From: Caulobacter henricii
Lineage (GTDB): Bacteria > Pseudomonadota > Alphaproteobacteria > Caulobacterales > Caulobacteraceae
DNA length: 64,000 nucleotides
Reading direction: 5' to 3'
Assembly (NCBI RefSeq): GCF_001414055.1
Contig: NZ_CP013002.1
Location: 1,984,001 to 2,048,000, forward strand
The number at the start of each line of letters is the position of its first letter. Position 1 is the first letter of the stretch. Below the pieces are notes generated by a model. The model was given only the letters and a program-made list of their open reading frames with translations, was not told the origin of the DNA and did no database searches. The translations under genes and the position numbers were made by a program. Of the stretch, positions 55,776-64,000 are shown piece by piece.

Positions 55776-55852
55776 CGTTACTCTCCCGGTATGGTCGCGC
55801 CTTATTCAATGAGCGCGTTCGCTAGCGAGAAAGCACAGCCGAGAGCTTGATG

Positions 55853-55866
55853 CAAACGTCCGTTTG
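55853..55866. promoter_or_regulatory. PsrA/TetR-like palindromic operator
   Basis: A perfect palindrome CAAACG-TC-CGTTTG about 78 bases upstream of the acyl-CoA synthetase start. The core fits the (G/C)AAAC-N2-4-GTTT(G/C) motif described for PsrA, a TetR-family regulator released by long-chain acyl-CoA. No TetR gene is nearby. Confidence 0.45.
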
Positions 55867-56052
55867 ACCCTAAGGGAACAATGATAAGTTATGGGGCCTG
55901 CCCTTGTGAATGCCCTCATGCCGACGGCATCGGGCACTCCGCTCGCAGGCCTGTGGCGGCACCTCAGACGAGCAGCCTGCCAGGCCGATGGGACGGGGTG
56001 GCCCCACTCGACGCCACCCCCATTCCCTGTAGACATGGGGAACTAGAGCCCC

Positions 56053-58773
56053 CTACCCCACCGACGCCAGACGGCTGAGCGCTGCCTCGAGCTTGGTCTT
56101 GGCGGCTTCCGCATCGGCGAGGCGTTCGCGGTTTTCCTCGACCACCTCTTCCTTGGCGCGGGCCAGGAAGTCGGGGTTGTTCAGCTTCTTGTTGGTCTTG
56201 TCGATCTCGCTGACATGGCCGGCGATTTCCTTGGTCAGGCGCGCCTTTTCGGCCGCCAGATCGATGAACTCGGCGATGGCCAGGGCACCGGTCGCCTCTC
56301 CCAGCACGAAGGGCACGGCGCCGGTCGGCGGGGCCTCGGCCTCGCGGGCGCTGTCGAGTCGCGCCAGGGTCAGCAGCAGGTCGCGGTGCTGGGCCAGGCG
56401 GGCCTTGGTCTCGGCGCTGGCACCGATCAGGGTCAGAGGCGGCTTGGCACCCGGCGGCACGTTCATCTCGGCGCGGACCGAACGGATCTCGCTGACGGTG
56501 TCGACAAGCCAGCCGATCTCGGCCTCGGCCTCGGCATCGATCCAGCTGTCCGGCAGATCGGGCCACGCCTCGACGATCAGCATGCCCTTGCGCGGCGCGC
56601 CGAATTCGGCGGTCTTCTCCCACAGCTCCTCGGTGATGAACGGCATCACCGGGTGCAACAGCTTGAGGATCACATCCAGGGCCCAGGCGGCCGTGGCGCG
56701 GGTCTCGGCCTTGGCGGCAGCATCGTCGCCATTCAGGACCGGCTTAGCCAGTTCCAGATACCAGTCGCAGAAGACGTTCCAGATGAACTTGTAGAGCGCG
56801 CTGGCCGCCGCATCGAACGACGGCGCTTCCAGGGTGCGGGTGACCTCGGCGGCGGTCTTGACCGTTTCGCCACGGATCCACTTGTTGATCGGCTGCTGAA
56901 CGGTGGCGGGATCAAAGCCCTCGACCCGGACGCACTCGTTCATCTGGGCAAAGCGCGAGGCGTTCCACAGCTTGGTACCGAAGTTGCGATAGCCCTCGAT
57001 GCGCTGCTTGCTGAGCTTGATGTCGCGCGCCTGGCCCGACATCGCCGTCATGGTGAAGCGCACCGCGTCGCAGCCCAGCTCGTCGATCAGGACGAGCGGG
57101 TCCAGTACATTGCCCTTGGACTTGCTCATCTTGGCACCCTTCTCGTCACGGACGAGGGCGTTGATGAACACCTGCTTGAACGGCACTTCACCCATGAAGT
57201 GGATGCCCATCATCATCATCCGGGCGACCCAGAAGAAGATGATGTCAAAGCCGGTAACCAGGGTGCTGGTCGGGTAGAAGCGCGCGACGTCGCTGGTCTT
57301 TTCCGGCCAGCCCAGGGTCGAGAACGGCCACAGGGCGGAGGAGAACCAGGTGTCGAGGACGTCTTCGTCGCGCTTGAGTTCCGTGGGCGAACCATAGTGC
57401 GCCGTGGCCGCGGCGATCGCTTCTTCCTCGGTCTCTTCGACGAAGATGTGGCCGTCAGGCCCAAACCACGCCGGGATGCGGTGACCCCACCAGAGCTGAC
57501 GCGAGACGCACCAGGGCTCGATGTTGCGCAGCCATTCGAAATAGGTCTTTTCCCAGTGCCGGGGCTCGAAAACCGTGTCGCCGTTCTCGACGGCCTGAAG
57601 GGCCGGCTGGGCCAAGGTCTTGGCATCGACATACCACTGGTCGGTCAGGAAGGGCTCGATGACCACACCTGAACGGTCGCCATGCGGGACCATGTGCTTG
57701 GTCTTCTCAATCTCCTTGAGCCAGCCCTCTTCCTCGGCGCGGGCGACGATGGCCTTGCGCGCGGCGAAGCGGTCCAGACCGACATAGTCGGCCGGGACGG
57801 AGTCATTGAGCTTGGCCTCGACGGTCAGGATATTGATGACTTCAAGCCCGGCCCGCTTGCCGACGCCGAAGTCGTTGAAGTCGTGGGCCGGGGTGATCTT
57901 GACCGCGCCCGAGCCCTTGGTCGGGTCGGCATAGTCATCGGCGACGATCGGGATGCGACGGCCGACAATCGGCAGGGTCACAAACTTGCCGACCAGGTCC
58001 TTGTAGCGCGCATCGCTGGGATGAACCGCGACGCCGGTGTCGCCCAGCATGGTCTCCGGGCGGGTCGTGGCGACCACGATATAGTCGCGGGTCTCAAACT
58101 CGGTGGCCTTGCCCTCGTCGTCGAAGGCGATCGGGTGCTGATAGGTCATGCCGTCGGCGAGGGGATAGGCGAAGTGCCAATAGGCCCCGTCGACCTCCTT
58201 TTGCTCGACCTCGAGGTCGGAGATGGCGGTCTGGAACTGCGGGTCCCAGTTGACCAGACGCTTGTCACGATAGAGCAGGCCCTGCTTGTAGAGCTGGACG
58301 AACACCTTGCGGACCGCGGCCGACAGGCCCTCGTCCAGGGTGAAGCGCTCGCGCGACCAGTCGCAGCTGGCCCCCAGGCGGCGCAGCTGGTTGGTGATGG
58401 CCCCGCCGCTTTCGGCCTTCCATTCCCAGACCTTGTCGACAAAGGCCTCGCGGCCCATGTCACGGCGACCGACATTGCCGGCCGCGGCCAGCTGGCGTTC
58501 GACGACCATCTGGGTGGCGATACCCGCGTGGTCGGTGCCCGGCAGCCACAGGGCGGCCTTGCCGCGCATGCGATGGAAGCGGGTCAGCACGTCCTGAAGG
58601 GTATTGTTCAGCGCGTGACCGATGTGCAGCGAGCCCGTCACGTTCGGCGGAGGGATGACGATCACGAACGGCTCGGCGTTCGGGTCCTCGCTCGGCTTGA
58701 AGGCCCCGGAGGCCTCCCAGGCGGCGTACAGGCGGGGTTCAACGGCTTTGGGATCGAAGGTCTTGTCAAGCAT
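56053..58773 (-). CDS. valS: Valyl-tRNA synthetase
   Basis: 906 residues from ATG 58773 ([20 protein letters not shown]). Class I HIGH motif in [19 protein letters not shown] and KMSKS in [18 protein letters not shown]; the editing domain and the C-terminal coiled coil (ALEREAL-like [16 protein letters not shown]) complete the enzyme. It charges tRNA-Val and edits threonyl products. An ORF start at 58830 adds a non-homologous leader. Confidence 0.97.
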   Translation of the reverse strand: MLDKTFDPKAVEPRLYAAWEASGAFKPSEDPNAEPFVIVIPPPNVTGSLHIGHALNNTLQDVLTRFHRMRGKAALWLPGTDHAGIATQMVVERQLAAAGNVGRRDMGREAFVDKVWEWKAESGGAITNQLRRLGASCDWSRERFTLDEGLSAAVRKVFVQLYKQGLLYRDKRLVNWDPQFQTAISDLEVEQKEVDGAYWHFAYPLADGMTYQHPIAFDDEGKATEFETRDYIVVATTRPETMLGDTGVAVHPSDARYKDLVGKFVTLPIVGRRIPIVADDYADPTKGSGAVKITPAHDFNDFGVGKRAGLEVINILTVEAKLNDSVPADYVGLDRFAARKAIVARAEEEGWLKEIEKTKHMVPHGDRSGVVIEPFLTDQWYVDAKTLAQPALQAVENGDTVFEPRHWEKTYFEWLRNIEPWCVSRQLWWGHRIPAWFGPDGHIFVEETEEEAIAAATAHYGSPTELKRDEDVLDTWFSSALWPFSTLGWPEKTSDVARFYPTSTLVTGFDIIFFWVARMMMMGIHFMGEVPFKQVFINALVRDEKGAKMSKSKGNVLDPLVLIDELGCDAVRFTMTAMSGQARDIKLSKQRIEGYRNFGTKLWNASRFAQMNECVRVEGFDPATVQQPINKWIRGETVKTAAEVTRTLEAPSFDAAASALYKFIWNVFCDWYLELAKPVLNGDDAAAKAETRATAAWALDVILKLLHPVMPFITEELWEKTAEFGAPRKGMLIVEAWPDLPDSWIDAEAEAEIGWLVDTVSEIRSVRAEMNVPPGAKPPLTLIGASAETKARLAQHRDLLLTLARLDSAREAEAPPTGAVPFVLGEATGALAIAEFIDLAAEKARLTKEIAGHVSEIDKTNKKLNNPDFLARAKEEVVEENRERLADAEAAKTKLEAALSRLASVG

Positions 58774-58845
58774 GGCGGTGCGGGTATGCCATCTGCGGCC
58801 GCCGCGCGAAACCGGGCGACCTGGATTCAAAGAGAATTTGAACGG

Positions 58846-58872
58846 AAAAAGGCGGCCGCCACAGCGACCGCC
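58846..58872 (-). terminator. popZ terminator
   Basis: A 9-bp stem GGCGGCCGC / GCGACCGCC (58851-58859 and 58864-58872, one wobble) with a 4-base loop. On the minus strand a TTTTT run follows. It ends the popZ transcript between popZ and valS. Confidence 0.82.
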
Positions 58873-58923
58873 TCTTCAGGTTTCGAGGTCCGCGCCTGAC
58901 CAAGGCCAGCGCAAGGCCCGAAA

Positions 58924-59463
58924 TTATACGCCGCGACCGCGGGCGATGCGGTGAACTTCTTCCTCGACCTTGGCCTCGACGATGCGCGGCAGGTTCTGGT
59001 CGAGCCATTCCTTGAGCAGCGGGCGCAGAAGTTCGCGCACCACATCCTCGAGGGTCCGGGCATCCTTGGGCATCAGCAGGGCCGAGCTCAGGCTGCCAAA
59101 GGCGCTGGCGGCCAGACCGGCGGCGTGATCACCCACCAGGTTGTCAGCCACTTCGTCGCGATTGAAGGCCGGCGAAGGCGCCGGCGGCGTATAGGCAGGA
59201 GCCGGTTCGGGCTCCGGCGCGGCCGGCGAATAGACATCAAGATCGCCGACGCTCTCAAGCGGCTCTGGCTCAGGCTCAGGCGAGATCGGATCCGTCAGCT
59301 CAAGCACGTCGTCCTCAACCGGAGCTTCATAGACAGGCTCGGGCGCAGGCGGAGGCGCGGGGGCCGCCTCGGGCTCCGCCGGGGCATCATCTTCGGAGAT
59401 GATGCGCCGGATGGAGGCGAGGATCTCCTCCATGGTCGGTTCTTGAGAGCTCTGGTCGGACAT
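58924..59463 (-). CDS. popZ: Polar organizing protein PopZ
   Basis: 179 residues (177 in C. crescentus). The N-terminal helix EPTMEEILASIRRIISEDD is the conserved client-binding part of DUF2497. A Pro/Glu/Asp-rich disordered middle (EPEAAPAPPPAPEPVYEAPV) follows. The C-terminal oligomerisation helices are SSALLMPKDARTLEDVVREL and LRPLLKEWLDQNLPRIVEAK. PopZ forms polar microdomains that tether the ParB-parS centromere and recruit cell-cycle proteins. The neighbours valS and the TolC gene match C. crescentus. Confidence 0.97.
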   Translation of the reverse strand: MSDQSSQEPTMEEILASIRRIISEDDAPAEPEAAPAPPPAPEPVYEAPVEDDVLELTDPISPEPEPEPLESVGDLDVYSPAAPEPEPAPAYTPPAPSPAFNRDEVADNLVGDHAAGLAASAFGSLSSALLMPKDARTLEDVVRELLRPLLKEWLDQNLPRIVEAKVEEEVHRIARGRGV

Positions 59464-59591
59464 GTGCGGGGGCCGTCGGAAAGAGGTACGAATCCTTGCG
59501 CACCCAAAGGGCGCTTAGACCCGATGGTGCAGACTTGAGCGCCTTAAGCAAGCGCAAGGATCGCAGGTGGGCGAAATCGACGCGGTGAAAT

Positions 59592-61028
59592 CTATTTGGA
59601 AGCCGGTTTGGTGGAGGGCCCACCCACTTTGTCAATTACCTGAACGACAGGCTCCCAGGGCACCCAACCCAGGGCATGATTGACCCGGTTGTAGGAGGCC
59701 TTGGGATCATAGCGCGCAACGTCGGGAGCAAGCGCGGCGATATCGAGCGCGCCCATCGCCTGCAGGACCGAAGCGCTGGCGACGTATTCGTCACGACGGG
59801 CCGAAACCAGGGCCAGTTCAGCGGACCGCAGTTCCTGCTGGGCGTTCAGGACATCCAGGGTCGTGCGGAGGCCCACCTGCTGCTCCTGGCGCACGCCTTC
59901 AAAGGCGATGCGAGCTGCCCGGACCTGCTCCTCGTTGGAGACCAGGTTCGATCGCGAGGCCAGAAGATTGCTCCAGGCATTGGACACCGACTGCAAGGCC
60001 GATCGCTTGGCACCTTCCACAGCATTGTGGGCTGCGGTTTCCCGCTCGACGGCAGCACGGACCTGGGACGAGATCAGGCCACCGGTAAACAGCGGAACCG
60101 AAGCCGTAACTGCACCCGAGAGGGAGCGGTCATAGTCGGCGAACTGGTCGCCGCGACCATTTACTTCACTGGAGTCATAGCCGAGCGAGGCACGGGCCGA
60201 GACGGTCGGGCGGCGCGCAGCGCGGGCCGAGGCGACGCGGGCCGCGGCGGCGCGCTCATTGAACCGGGCGGCGGCAACCTGCGGATTGTTGTTCTCGGCT
60301 GCGTCAAAGGCTTGTTCGACAGTCGGCGGCAGCAGGCCGGCTAGCGAGGGCTCAGCCACCAGATCCGTAGGATTCTGACCGACGATCGCGGCATACGACG
60401 CGCGGCTGAATGAAAGTTGGGCCTGAGCCGAGCTCAGGGCCGCCTGGGCTGCAGCGCGACGAGCCTGGGACTGGGCGACGTCGGTGCGAGTGATTTCCCC
60501 GACCTCGAAGCGGGCCTTGGATTCGTCGAGTTGTCGGTCGAGGACGGCGACATTCTCCTGGGAGATGCGCAGGCGCTCCTGGTCGCGACGAACATCGACA
60601 TAGGCCTGGATCACATTGATCAGGACATTCTGTTCGACATTTCGCAGGCCTTCACGGGCGGCCAGGACGTCGGCTTCCGCCGCCGTCAGATTGGCACTGG
60701 CCTTGCCGCCCGTGAACAGTGGCTGGCTGATTGAAAGGGTCGCGCCGCTGGCCGACGTCTCGACGCGCGTGCCGCCGAACGGATCGCGTTGAGACCCAGT
60801 GACATCCGCCGACAGGCTGGCCGAAGGACGGAAAGCCGTCTTGGCCTGGACAACACTCTCATCGGTGGCGCGCTGGGACGCGCGCTGCTGCTGCAGCGTG
60901 GGGTTGGTCTGGTAGGCCAGGGCAATCGCATCGGTCAGGGTCTCGGCCTGAACGGCGGACCCAAAGCCGGCCATCAGGCCCAAGCTGCAAGCGGCGGCCA
61001 ACAATCCGGCCCGACGGCTATTCGACAT
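59592..61028 (-). CDS. rsaFb: TolC-type outer-membrane efflux protein (RsaFb-like)
   Basis: 478 residues. The signal peptide ends at AVQAE. TolC family blocks are ETLTDAIALAYQTNPTLQQQ, SQPLFTGGKASANLTAAEAD and VTASVPLFTGGLISSQVRAA, with long heptad-rich helices forming the periplasmic tunnel. In C. crescentus the gene beside popZ is one of two TolC proteins serving S-layer (RsaA) type I secretion; the symbol follows that synteny and is less certain than the family. Confidence 0.93.
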   Translation of the reverse strand: MSNSRRAGLLAAACSLGLMAGFGSAVQAETLTDAIALAYQTNPTLQQQRASQRATDESVVQAKTAFRPSASLSADVTGSQRDPFGGTRVETSASGATLSISQPLFTGGKASANLTAAEADVLAAREGLRNVEQNVLINVIQAYVDVRRDQERLRISQENVAVLDRQLDESKARFEVGEITRTDVAQSQARRAAAQAALSSAQAQLSFSRASYAAIVGQNPTDLVAEPSLAGLLPPTVEQAFDAAENNNPQVAAARFNERAAAARVASARAARRPTVSARASLGYDSSEVNGRGDQFADYDRSLSGAVTASVPLFTGGLISSQVRAAVERETAAHNAVEGAKRSALQSVSNAWSNLLASRSNLVSNEEQVRAARIAFEGVRQEQQVGLRTTLDVLNAQQELRSAELALVSARRDEYVASASVLQAMGALDIAALAPDVARYDPKASYNRVNHALGWVPWEPVVQVIDKVGGPSTKPASK

Positions 61029-61179
61029 CTAGTTCAATCCCCAAGACCGGCGAGGCTTGCGCCCGCACTTCTATATGAGCGCGTGTAGGGCCGAGCGCCA
61101 CAGGCCGCCAGTTAAGCTTTTTTCACGCTTGCGTTGCGCGGATGTTTCGAGAGCGAAAAACCTTGAGTCACAGACAGCC

Positions 61180-61752
61180 CTAGAAGGCGAAACCCGGCTC
61201 TGCGCCGAAGCCCGCAAGGACCGGCGGCGTCGAGTCAAAGACCGTTCGGCGACCGAGACCGTCTTCTGCGCGCACATAGATGGTGGCCCGCCCCACGGGC
61301 CCCGCGCGTTCGACGACGCCCAGCCGGCCACCAATTGCCAGGGCCTTGGTCCAGGCGACCGGCGCAGCGCCCACGGCACCTTCGGAAATGATCACGTCAT
61401 AGCCCGCTCCGGCGGGGCTCGTGAGATCCTCGCCGTCGAGGCGCGTCACCGTCAGCCCCATGGCTTCCAGAACCGCCGCCGCATAGGGGGCTGCGATGGC
61501 GAGTGCTGTCTCGCCGGCGCGCGGCTTGAGATATTGCAGAAGCTTCCCGACGTCGCGCGGGCGCAGTAGCCAGCGGCCAGGCGCATATTCGACCTCGGCG
61601 TCGGCATAGGCCAGATAGGCCTTGCTGGCAGGAACCACAGCCTCGCGGGCCACCACGCGCAGAGCATCCTGCAGAGGCAGGTCGGTGACGTCGGCGGTGC
61701 GGATCTGGCTTTCCACCATGTTCAGCCGCGCGGCGGCGAAATCGGTGCTCAT
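61180..61752 (-). CDS. Protein-L-isoaspartate O-methyltransferase-like protein, shortened
   Basis: 190 residues. The N-terminus (AARLNMVESQIRTADVTDLP, then LQDALRVVAREAVVPASKAYLAYAD) matches alphaproteobacterial PCM-like proteins, which are about 217 long. The SAM-binding motif I, normally DVGAATGYSAAVLA, reads AIAAPYAAAVLE with the glycines gone, and about 30 residues after it are missing before LTSPAGAGYDVIISEGA. SAM binding is therefore doubtful. It is the gene before TolC in the same orientation; a CtrA-type site lies 122 bases upstream. Confidence 0.85.
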   Translation of the reverse strand: MSTDFAAARLNMVESQIRTADVTDLPLQDALRVVAREAVVPASKAYLAYADAEVEYAPGRWLLRPRDVGKLLQYLKPRAGETALAIAAPYAAAVLEAMGLTVTRLDGEDLTSPAGAGYDVIISEGAVGAAPVAWTKALAIGGRLGVVERAGPVGRATIYVRAEDGLGRRTVFDSTPPVLAGFGAEPGFAF

Positions 61753-61873
61753 GGAATCCCTCGGTCGGACTTGACGTTCGAGCGGGTTATAGGTCCGCCC
61801 CTCCCCTCAAGGCAATGCGAAGGGTTGATTAGGGGTGCCGCAACAGCCCGCGACCTTTTGGTCGGCCCAGAAT

Positions 61874-61888
61874 TTAAGGCCCGATTAA
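61874..61888 (+). promoter_or_regulatory. CtrA binding site
   Basis: TTAA (61874-61877), seven bases, then TTAACC (61885-61890): an exact match to the TTAA-N7-TTAA(C) box of the cell-cycle regulator CtrA. It could serve the PCM-like gene (start 122 bases away, minus strand) or an RNA on the plus strand ending at 61979. Confidence 0.6.
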
Positions 61889-61894
61889 CCATAA

Positions 61895-61979
61895 AAGCGC
61901 ATTTTCGGCCTGTCTTCATTGAAGACACCCCACCATCACTGACTTTCCACAGCCCGGCCGCAAGCCGGGCTGTTTTTTT
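61895..61979 (+). ncRNA. Small RNA candidate, CtrA-linked
   Basis: An intrinsic terminator on the plus strand has no gene to terminate: the nearest upstream gene is on the other strand. Between a CtrA box and that terminator lies a short sequence with a perfect 8-bp hairpin (61911-61927), a C-rich single-stranded stretch (ACCCCACCATCACTGAC) and the terminator hairpin, a usual small-RNA layout. The 5' end is a guess from the CtrA box position. Confidence 0.35.
61951..61979 (+). terminator. Intrinsic terminator (orphan)
   Basis: A perfect 8-bp stem AGCCCGGC / GCCGGGCT with a CGCAA loop followed by GTTTTTTT, a strong rho-independent terminator acting on the plus strand. Confidence 0.85.
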
Positions 61980-62045
61980 GTTCGAAGGCGCTTGCGCCGA
62001 GTCAACGAGGCGGCTATCACCCGGCCTCTTCCTGAGGCGACCTGT

Positions 62046-62120
62046 TCCGCGGTAGCTCAGTGGTAGAGCAGCCGGCTGTTAACCGGCTGGTCGTAGGTTC
62101 GAATCCTACCCGCGGAGCCA
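62046..62120 (+). tRNA. tRNA-Asn (GTT)
   Basis: A complete cloverleaf: acceptor TCCGCGG / CCGCGGA, D arm GCTCAGTGGTAGAGC, anticodon stem GCCGG / CCGGC with loop CTGTTAA (anticodon GTT at 62078-62080), T arm GTAGG-TTCGAAT-CCTAC and discriminator G, with CCA encoded at 62118-62120. Confidence 0.97.
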
Positions 62121-62135
62121 CCTCCGGCCTGAGCA

Positions 62136-62166
62136 GCGACCTTCGTTTCGACGAAGGTCGCGCTTT
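62136..62166 (+). terminator. Terminator after tRNA-Asn
   Basis: A perfect 11-bp stem GCGACCTTCGT / ACGAAGGTCGC closed by a TTCG tetraloop, followed by a short GCTTT. It lies 15 bases past the tRNA. Confidence 0.75.
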
Positions 62167-62310
62167 GATCCCAAAAAAGCGATTTCGGTGAAATGTTGAG
62201 CGTCAGGTGCCAATGTAGCCTGAGCTTGCGTCGGCTTGGCCTGGTCCTTGACCGTGCGAAAGGCGCTAGTCGCCCTTCACCGACTCTGCTGGCGACGCTA
62301 TGGCTCGATC

Positions 62311-62715
62311 ATGACGACTGCTGATGACCATTGGCCTGCGACCCTGCAACGCGTTGTCGCTCTGCTGCATTTCAAACTTGCGGATCCAAAGGCCAACCCA
62401 CAGGGCCTGACCGTCGAGGTCCGTCAGGATCTCACCATCCTGCCGGCGCTGATCCAGACCGCCGTCAAGGCCGCGATCGAACTCGACCAGTGGGTCGCCG
62501 CCGAGAGCAAGGAAGCGCCCGTCAATCGCGAGGCCATCGTGGCCCGCAAGCAATTCCTGCGGGCCTTGATCGCCGAGCCGCCAGGCAGCACCCGATCGCC
62601 CTTCACCATGGGCTATGACGCCGCCTATCGCCTGCGCCTCGAAAAACTGATCTGGGCGGCCATTGCAGACCACCCCCGTCGCAGACTGGAAGAACTGGCC
62701 GCGGCCCGCCCCTGA
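62311..62715 (+). CDS. Conserved hypothetical protein
   Basis: 134 residues from ATG 62311 (MTTADDHWPATLQRVVALLH); the ORF extends upstream to 62236 without support. It is an acidic helical protein without signal peptide or membrane segment (ILPALIQTAVKAAIELDQWV, PFTMGYDAAYRLRLEKLIWA). No family is recognised. It ends 6 bases before the convergent VOC gene. Confidence 0.6.
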   Translation: MTTADDHWPATLQRVVALLHFKLADPKANPQGLTVEVRQDLTILPALIQTAVKAAIELDQWVAAESKEAPVNREAIVARKQFLRALIAEPPGSTRSPFTMGYDAAYRLRLEKLIWAAIADHPRRRLEELAAARP

Positions 62716-62721
62716 CGGTAC

Positions 62722-63159
62722 CTACCAGGCCCCGATATTGGGCATGGAGGCCCAGGGTTCAGAGGCAGGCAGGTTCCCGTCCTGCAACAGTTCAACCGAG
62801 ATATTGTCCGGCGACCGAACAAAGGCCATGTGCCCGTCGCGAGGCGGGCGGTTGATCGTCACCCCCATGTCCATCAGGCGCTGGCAGGTCTCGTAGATAT
62901 TGTCGACGCGGTAGGCCAGGTGGCCGAAATTGCGACCGCCGGCATAGTCCTCGGCATCCCAGTTATAGGTGAGCTCGACCAGGGGGCCCTTGCGCTCCTT
63001 GGCCAGTTCGACGTCCTCAGGCGCGGCCAGGAACACCAGGGTGAACCGTCCCTGCTCATTGTCGACACGATACATCTCGGTCAGGCCCAGGCCCTGGCAA
63101 TAGAACCGCAGCGAAGCGTCGAGGTCGCGGACCCGGACCATGGTGTGCAGATAGCGCAA
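62722..63159 (-). CDS. VOC-family glyoxalase I-like protein
   Basis: 145 residues. MRYLHTMVRVRDLDASLRFY, VELTYNWDAEDYAGGRNFGH and SPDNISVELLQDGNL follow lactoylglutathione lyase. The metal-ligand positions are His5, Glu in VELTYNW, His in FGHLAYRV and Glu in SVELLQ, all present. It probably converts methylglyoxal-glutathione hemithioacetal to S-lactoylglutathione; the last 20 residues are unusual for GloA, so other VOC roles remain possible. Confidence 0.87.
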   Translation of the reverse strand: MRYLHTMVRVRDLDASLRFYCQGLGLTEMYRVDNEQGRFTLVFLAAPEDVELAKERKGPLVELTYNWDAEDYAGGRNFGHLAYRVDNIYETCQRLMDMGVTINRPPRDGHMAFVRSPDNISVELLQDGNLPASEPWASMPNIGAW

Positions 63160-63221
63160 GGCGAAACTCCAGGACTGTGTCGTTCGGCTATAGCCCTTCC
63201 CGGCCCGCGAGCGAAGGACGA

Positions 63222-64000
63222 TCAGTCTGCCGGCTTGTCCCGGGTCTGCCGCCGCCAGAGGGCCGAATACTCCCCGCCCGCCGCGAGCAGGACGCTGTGG
63301 GCACCGCGTTCGACGATCCGGCCCCGGCGCAGGACGACGATCTCGTCGGCATCAGCGATGGTCGAGAGCCGGTGCGCCACGACCAGGGTGGTTCGCCCGG
63401 CTCTGGCCTTGCGCAGTGTCTCCTGAATGGCCGCCTCGGTGCGGCTATCGAGCGCACTGGTGGCTTCATCGAGGATCAGCACGCGCGGCTGGGCCAAGAG
63501 CGCCCGGGCTATACCGACACGCTGGCGCTCGCCCCCGGACAGCTTCAGGCCGCGCTCGCCGACCTTGGTCGCCATGCCTTCGGGCAAATTGCGGATAAAC
63601 TCGCCCAGCTCAGCGGCCTCGGCTGCCGCCCAGATTTCGGCCTCGGTCGCTTCCGGTCGGGCAAAGCCGATATTGCTCAGCACGGTGTCGTTAAACAGCG
63701 CCACATCCTGCGGCACCAGGGCTACGGCCCGACGCAAGGATGCCTGCCTGAGATCACGCAGGTCGCACCCATCGAGTGTGATCCTGCCAGACTGCGGGTC
63801 GATCATCCGCAAGGCCAGGCGCACCAAGGTGGTCTTTCCCGCGCCCGACGGACCGACGATCGCCACGGTCTGGCCCGGGGGAATCGAGAAGCTGACGTCC
63901 AGAAGTCCTTCCGACCGCGCACCATGGCGGAAGGACACGCCTTCAAAGACCACGGCCCCGCCGCGCGCATCGGCGCAGGGCGGAAGGTCTGTGGCCCCTG
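63222..64000 (-). CDS. ABC exporter (ATM1/heavy-metal type), C-terminal ATPase part
   Basis: The gene continues past the right edge; the reading frame is open through 64000. The visible 259 codons are the nucleotide-binding domain: Walker A GPSGAGKTTL, Q-loop ALVPQDVALFND, signature LSGGERQRVGIARALL, Walker B VLILDEATSALD and H-loop VAHRLSTIADAD. The LFNDTVLSNIGFARPEAT and GERGLKLSGGERQRV style places it with Atm1/HMT-like half-transporters that export glutathione-linked or iron-sulphur compounds. The membrane domain lies outside the window. Confidence 0.92.
   Translation of the reverse strand, partial: GATDLPPCADARGGAVVFEGVSFRHGARSEGLLDVSFSIPPGQTVAIVGPSGAGKTTLVRLALRMIDPQSGRITLDGCDLRDLRQASLRRAVALVPQDVALFNDTVLSNIGFARPEATEAEIWAAAEAAELGEFIRNLPEGMATKVGERGLKLSGGERQRVGIARALLAQPRVLILDEATSALDSRTEAAIQETLRKARAGRTTLVVAHRLSTIADADEIVVLRRGRIVERGAHSVLLAAGGEYSALWRRQTRDKPAD

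Larger units (their letters stand above)
61753..62045. other. Intergenic region with regulatory elements
   Basis: The gap between the PCM-like gene and tRNA-Asn contains a CtrA-type box (61874-61888), a perfect 8-bp inverted repeat TGTCTTCA-T-TGAAGACA (61911-61927) and an orphan intrinsic terminator (61951-61979). No protein gene is supported. Confidence 0.7.

Overview
This 64 kb window is GC-rich alphaproteobacterial chromosome, almost certainly from Caulobacter or a very close Caulobacteraceae relative. The strongest evidence is a full-length PopZ (58924-59463), whose N-terminal helix, Pro/Glu/Asp-rich middle and C-terminal oligomerisation region are those of the Caulobacter polar organiser. 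It sits in a valS - popZ - TolC-type exporter (RsaFb-like) - protein-isoaspartate-methyltransferase-like order. Other alphaproteobacterial signs are a B12-dependent NrdJ, a CtrA-type site (TTAA-N7-TTAACC), an EcfG-type promoter candidate and a Caulobacter-style intergenic palindromic repeat.

Layout. 1-16.9 kb: end of nrdJ; two tandem secreted pentapeptide-repeat proteins; aspS; a miniature ExbB-like membrane protein under a palindromic operator; a DEAD-box helicase; an HI0933-type flavoprotein divergent from a YegD-like Hsp70; a 532-residue protein made almost entirely of octapeptide repeats; a LysR / pirin / WrbA redox cassette; and small envelope genes. 17-23 kb: ppdK, glyS and glyQ, all on the minus strand. 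23-34 kb: an accessory stretch of mostly signal-peptide-bearing proteins of unknown function, with decayed genes: a frameshifted gene with a G8 tract, a ricin-type lectin, a degenerate second copy of that lectin, a LuxR-like regulator fused to a probably inactive alpha/beta-hydrolase domain, and a DUF900 hydrolase. 34-36.3 kb: glnK-amtB. 36.3-56 kb: housekeeping and metabolic genes (cyclophilin, glycosyltransferases, ispE, TPR lipoprotein, ETF-QO, family-4-like UDG, lytic transglycosylase, radical SAM protein, acyltransferase, RNA and other methyltransferases, tlyA, Tat-exported amidase, acyl-CoA synthetase). 56-64 kb: valS, popZ, outer-membrane TolC protein, a reduced PCM, a probable CtrA-linked small RNA locus, tRNA-Asn, a VOC lyase and the end of an ABC exporter.

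How genes work together. GlnK binds AmtB to gate ammonium uptake. glyQ and glyS encode one heterotetrameric enzyme. The LysR regulator probably controls pirin and WrbA from the shared intergenic operator. PopZ organises the pole. The TolC protein belongs to type I secretion or efflux. The most interesting unexplained items are the orphan terminator plus CtrA box at 61.87-61.98 kb (small RNA candidate), the octapeptide-repeat protein with a 56-residue super-repeat, and the regulator whose hydrolase domain has lost its Ser and His. No prophage, integrase, insertion sequence or CRISPR array was seen.
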